A stretch of 43,238 nt of DNA. It comes from Planctomycetaceae bacterium. Lineage in GTDB: Bacteria > Planctomycetota > Planctomycetia > Pirellulales > UBA1268. The notes beneath the pieces are model-generated. The model worked only from the letters and a program-made list of their open reading frames with translations. It was not told where the DNA came from and ran no database searches. The stretch covers positions 1 through 43,238 of the forward strand of contig SXWA01000009.1 in NCBI GenBank assembly GCA_005791575.1. The letters run 5' to 3'. This document shows, piece after piece, positions 40,181 through 43,238 of the stretch. Both the position numbers and the translations under genes were made by a program. How positions within the stretch are numbered: position 1 is the first letter of the stretch; each line of letters begins with the position of its first letter.

Positions 40181-42640
40181 ATGAGCGGAACCGGATCGGA
40201 CGATGCCGTTGGTCACGGTCGCGACGCGCCGGCGGACCCCCGCCCGCCGCTCACCGCCCTCCTGGTGCGGAAGCGCCCCGCCCCGGGAGCCGACACGATG
40301 GGGATCGTCGCGCGGCTCTCCGCCCAGGAACCGCCCCCTCCCGCCGCGCCCCCTCCACCTCCCGTCGCCGGGCTGACCGACTTGGTCGAGGTCGGACGCG
40401 GTGGGATGGGAGTCGTCTACCGGGCCCGGGAGACACGGCTCGACCGCATCGTCGCCGTGAAGGTGCTCGCCTCCGGCGCCGCACTGACGCCGGAGGGGCG
40501 GCTGCGGGCCGAGCGCGAGGCGACGCTCCTCACGCGCGTGGTGCATCCCCACATCGTGCAGATCCTCTACCTGACCGATGTCGCGGGTACCCCGGCGATC
40601 GTCATGGAGTGGATCGACGGAGCGTCGCTCGCCGAGCGGATCGGCAATGACGCAAAGCCGGTCGCCGAGGCGGTGGCGATCGTTGCCGACCTGGCCCGCG
40701 GCGTGGCGGCCCTGCATGCCCGCGGGATCATCCACCGCGACATCAAACCCGCCAACGTCCTCCTCGCGCCGGCACCCGGCGGTGGTCGCCCCGTGCCGAA
40801 GCTCGTCGACTTCGGCCTGGCGCGGCCCGGGGAGGAGCTCGGGCCGGCGGTGACCCACGCGAGCATCGCCGTCGGCACGCCGTCGTTCATGGCCCCGGAG
40901 CAGACCGGTCTGGATCCGGCGCTCGGCCCGGTCGGCACCGCCGCCGACGTCCACGCCCTCGGCGGACTCCTCTACTGGCTCCTCGCCGGACGGGCTCCCT
41001 ACGACGCCGCGACGACGGCCGAGTCACTCCGCCGCGCCGTGGCTGGCGCGGTGAAGCCCCTCGGCACGCTGGTCGCCCGGCTGCCGATCGACCTGGAGAC
41101 GATCGTCGGCAAGTGCCTGGAGCGGAAGCCGGAATCGCGCTACCGCTCGGCGGCTGCACTGCTCGACGACCTGGAGCGATTCCTCGACCAGCGCCCGATC
41201 AGCGCCCGCCCCGCGGGAGTCGTGGAGCGGCTCCTCAAGTGGGGCCGCCGCCGGCCCGCGCTGGCGGCCCTGGCGGCCAGCACGGTGGTGGCCGCGCTGG
41301 CACTCGTCGGCGGCACGATCTACCACCTCCGGCGCCTCGATGCCGCCACGACGGCGCTCGTGGCCAGCCACGACAGGGTGCTCGAGGCACAGTCGATGGC
41401 CCGCCGGTCGTTCGATCGCCTCACCGACACCGCGGCGGCACGCTTCCTCGCCCGCGGCGCCGCGCTCGACGAGGCCGACCGCGAGCACCTCCGGCGGATC
41501 CGCGACGAGTATCTGGCGTGGCCCCCGGATCCCGACGCGGCGACGAGCGCCCGCTTCAAGGCCGCGGGGCTCGTGCGGGTGGCCGAACTCTTCGACAGGC
41601 TTCACTGGCCTGCCGACGCGCTCGACACGGTGCGGGGGGCGCTGCCGTGCCTCGACGAGGTCGATGCCCTGGCGGTGGTGACCGAAGACGACGAGGCGCT
41701 GCGTGAGCGTGCCGGTCGTCTGGAGATCGCGCTGTGTGCCCGCACCGGGCGGATCGATGCTGCGGCCATCAGCGCCCGGGCGGCGATCGACCGATTGATG
41801 CTGCGCCTCGGAGACGATCCCGCGGCGGGGCACCGGCTTGCCGTCGCCTGGACCGATCTGGCGAACGTCGAGAGCATGGCCGGCCACCACGACGAATCGC
41901 TCGGGCTCAATCGGCGGGCCGTCGATCTCGTCGCTCGGCTCCTCGCCGCCGCGCCCGACGACGCCGCGCTCGTGTGCCGCTGCCTGCCGGTGATCTACAA
42001 CGCCGCGATCAACCCGGCGCTCTCCGATCCGGCGGTCCGCCGGGCGCGGTTCGAGAGGCTCGTGGCTGTCGCCGGGGACGGGCTCGACCGCTTCACGGTG
42101 GGCCGCGACGAGTTGGGCCACGGCGTGCTCCTGGGTCTCACCGCTCTGGCCCACCTCGACCTCACGGAAGGGCGTGGGGAGGAAGCGCTGGTGAAGGCCC
42201 GGCGCCGTGGTGCCCTCGCCAGGCACCTGCTCGGCGAGATGCCGGGATCGGAACACTTCCTCGGCGAGGTGGTCGGGGCCGCGGCCCAGGCCTGCACCTG
42301 CCTCACCGCCCTCGGTCGGCCGGGCGAGGCGGTAGGGGATCTGGCGGAGGCGCTGGATCTCGCCTCGCGCGCGGTCGCCGCCGAGCCGGCCGTCGCGGCG
42401 CGGACCCGTGTCCTCGTCGAGGTGTTCGTCGCCCAGGCGGCACTGTTCGCCGCCACCGGCCGCCCGGCGGAAGCGCTCGCCACCCAGCGTCGCGTGCTCG
42501 ACGTCCTCTCCCCGTGGGTCGACAGGCAGGATCCGAAGCGGCAGACCCCCGCCGACTTCGGGCTGGCGGCCGAGCGCGCGCGGCGCGAGATCGACCGCTT
42601 GTCCGTGTCGCCCGCGGAGGCCACCGCTGCCGCGGGGTGA
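40181..42640 (+). CDS. Transmembrane serine/threonine protein kinase (Hanks type)
   Basis: 819 aa from ATG 40181, with GAGG 5 bp upstream. The kinase domain has the glycine loop 'VGRGGMGVVYRA' (about 71-82), the ATP-binding Lys in 'VAVKVL' (94), 'HRDIKPANVLL' (185-195), 'DFGLA' and 'APEQ'. The N-terminal Pro-rich 'QEPPPPAAPPPP' is a linker. A single TM helix follows near residue 370 ('LAALAASTVVAALALVGGTI'). The C-terminal region is helical, with repeats like 'ALVKARRRGALARHLLG' and 'AQACTCLTALGRPGEAVGDL', a TPR-like sensor. It probably forms a signalling pair with the sigma factor upstream. Confidence 0.94.
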   Translation: MSGTGSDDAVGHGRDAPADPRPPLTALLVRKRPAPGADTMGIVARLSAQEPPPPAAPPPPPVAGLTDLVEVGRGGMGVVYRARETRLDRIVAVKVLASGAALTPEGRLRAEREATLLTRVVHPHIVQILYLTDVAGTPAIVMEWIDGASLAERIGNDAKPVAEAVAIVADLARGVAALHARGIIHRDIKPANVLLAPAPGGGRPVPKLVDFGLARPGEELGPAVTHASIAVGTPSFMAPEQTGLDPALGPVGTAADVHALGGLLYWLLAGRAPYDAATTAESLRRAVAGAVKPLGTLVARLPIDLETIVGKCLERKPESRYRSAAALLDDLERFLDQRPISARPAGVVERLLKWGRRRPALAALAASTVVAALALVGGTIYHLRRLDAATTALVASHDRVLEAQSMARRSFDRLTDTAAARFLARGAALDEADREHLRRIRDEYLAWPPDPDAATSARFKAAGLVRVAELFDRLHWPADALDTVRGALPCLDEVDALAVVTEDDEALRERAGRLEIALCARTGRIDAAAISARAAIDRLMLRLGDDPAAGHRLAVAWTDLANVESMAGHHDESLGLNRRAVDLVARLLAAAPDDAALVCRCLPVIYNAAINPALSDPAVRRARFERLVAVAGDGLDRFTVGRDELGHGVLLGLTALAHLDLTEGRGEEALVKARRRGALARHLLGEMPGSEHFLGEVVGAAAQACTCLTALGRPGEAVGDLAEALDLASRAVAAEPAVAARTRVLVEVFVAQAALFAATGRPAEALATQRRVLDVLSPWVDRQDPKRQTPADFGLAAERARREIDRLSVSPAEATAAAG

Positions 42641-42666
42641 GCGGGCCGGGAGCGGAACGGTGGCGA

Positions 42667-43238
42667 TCAGCGACCGTCGTCAGGCATGCCGTCGGCATGG
42701 CGGGGAATCTGCCGGGCGGCTGGCTCGTCCACGGCGATGACGAGGTTCGCTCCGTTGCGGCGGAGGCCGCCCGAGGGACTGTTCACGACGCGGAGCTCGT
42801 TCCCTGCGGCCGCCTTGGCGACGAGCGTCGTCGAGCCGCCGCCGTCCATGTTGATGCCGTCGTCGGCCCCCATCTCGTGGAGCAGTTCGCCTACCTCGCG
42901 GACCGTCAGACCCTGGCTCGTCGTCTGCCGCCCGTCGGCGACGAGGATGAACAACCACCGCCCGTCCGCCGACAGCCCGTATCCGGTCCGCGGATGGAGG
43001 ACTTCGTCGGGGGGCGACGGCTCACCGTCGACGAGGCAGAAGGAAAACCCCGAGACAGCGGTCTCGATCGCGCCGAGATCCTCCTCCGGCTGCACGACGC
43101 GCAGCGTCGCCCGGCCCGCGCGGTCGATCACCAGCGACGGCCGGCCCGGTGCGGGTGGGCAGACCACCACGCCGTCATCGACCACGAGACCGAGCCGGTC
43201 GGCATGCGCGAACGCCTTGCCCGGCACGAACGGCTCCC
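42667..43238 (-). CDS. Phosphodiester glycosidase (NAGPA/DUF2233) family protein, N-terminus outside
   Basis: At least 190 residues, running off the right edge on the 5' side; codons for 'EPFV' precede the track's start, so the GTG at 43227 is not the true start. The family core is visible: 'FCLVDGEPSPPDEVLHPRTG', 'RWLFILVADGRQTTSQGLTV', 'GADDGINMDGGGSTTLVA' with the catalytic-region DGGGS, and a C-terminal 'RRNGANLVIAVDE'. Members hydrolyse phosphodiesters such as GlcNAc-1-P esters or related cell-wall links. Signal peptide status cannot be judged. It is convergent with the kinase gene (26 bp). Confidence 0.9.
   Translation of the reverse strand, partial: EPFVPGKAFAHADRLGLVVDDGVVVCPPAPGRPSLVIDRAGRATLRVVQPEEDLGAIETAVSGFSFCLVDGEPSPPDEVLHPRTGYGLSADGRWLFILVADGRQTTSQGLTVREVGELLHEMGADDGINMDGGGSTTLVAKAAAGNELRVVNSPSGGLRRNGANLVIAVDEPAARQIPRHADGMPDDGR

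Overview
The window is very GC-rich and looks like Planctomycetota, probably a Pirellulales-type lineage. The evidence is gene content: three large exported proteins combining a planctomycete cytochrome motif (CxxCH) with DUF1549/DUF1553, four DUF1501 proteins, a BBP7-type beta-barrel, a DUF1559 pseudopilin-like protein with the H-X9-DG motif, a LEPR-XLL-like N-terminus and an ECF sigma/Ser-Thr kinase pair. I saw no tRNA, rRNA, CRISPR array, transposase or phage gene.

Layout. 1-196: 3' end of a gene of unknown function, followed by a 60-bp tandem repeat. 474-5134: overlapping pair of a cytochrome/DUF1549/DUF1553 protein and a DUF1501 protein. 5167-7285: divergent small membrane protein and BBP7 beta-barrel. 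7391-9404 (-): a ketosynthase-like protein lacking the catalytic Cys, and an exported thermonuclease. 9541-10113: LRR-like lipoprotein. 10169-14502 (-): second cytochrome/DUF1501 pair. 14876-16330: a stand-alone DUF1501 gene read divergently from it. 16452-25747 (-): probable four-gene operon in the order DUF1501, PPC-domain protein, Big2-like/DUF1549/DUF1553 protein, cytochrome-WD40-coiled-coil protein. 26051-28900: prepilin-peptidase-like protein, lipoprotein and DUF1559 protein. 29330-31654: exported propeller/helical protein. 31688-38287 (-): LEPR-XLL-like/aspartic-protease-like/FN3 protein, TIM-barrel isomerase-like protein, pseudopilin-like protein and PhoPQ-related hydrolase. 38472-39395 (-): exported rhodanese and arsenate-reductase-like protein. 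39553-42640: ECF sigma factor and Ser/Thr kinase. 42667-end (-): partial phosphodiester glycosidase.

Most products carry a signal peptide, Tat signal or lipobox, so the region mainly encodes periplasmic or surface proteins. DUF1501 and cytochrome/DUF1549/DUF1553 genes recur as partners, which suggests they act together outside the cytoplasm; their substrate is unknown.

The most unusual signal is a 118-bp element made of five consecutive perfect hairpins. It occurs twice (5817-5934 and 29412-29529) without indels, each time in the same reading frame and inside the signal-peptide region of an unrelated exported protein. One stem carries a compensatory C-G to G-C change that alters the encoded amino acids, so the nucleic-acid structure appears to be what is conserved. 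A second theme is short tandem repeats that duplicate the end of a gene including its stop codon (60 bp x3, 27 bp x3, 8/9 bp x9), and one that duplicates a start codon (15 bp).
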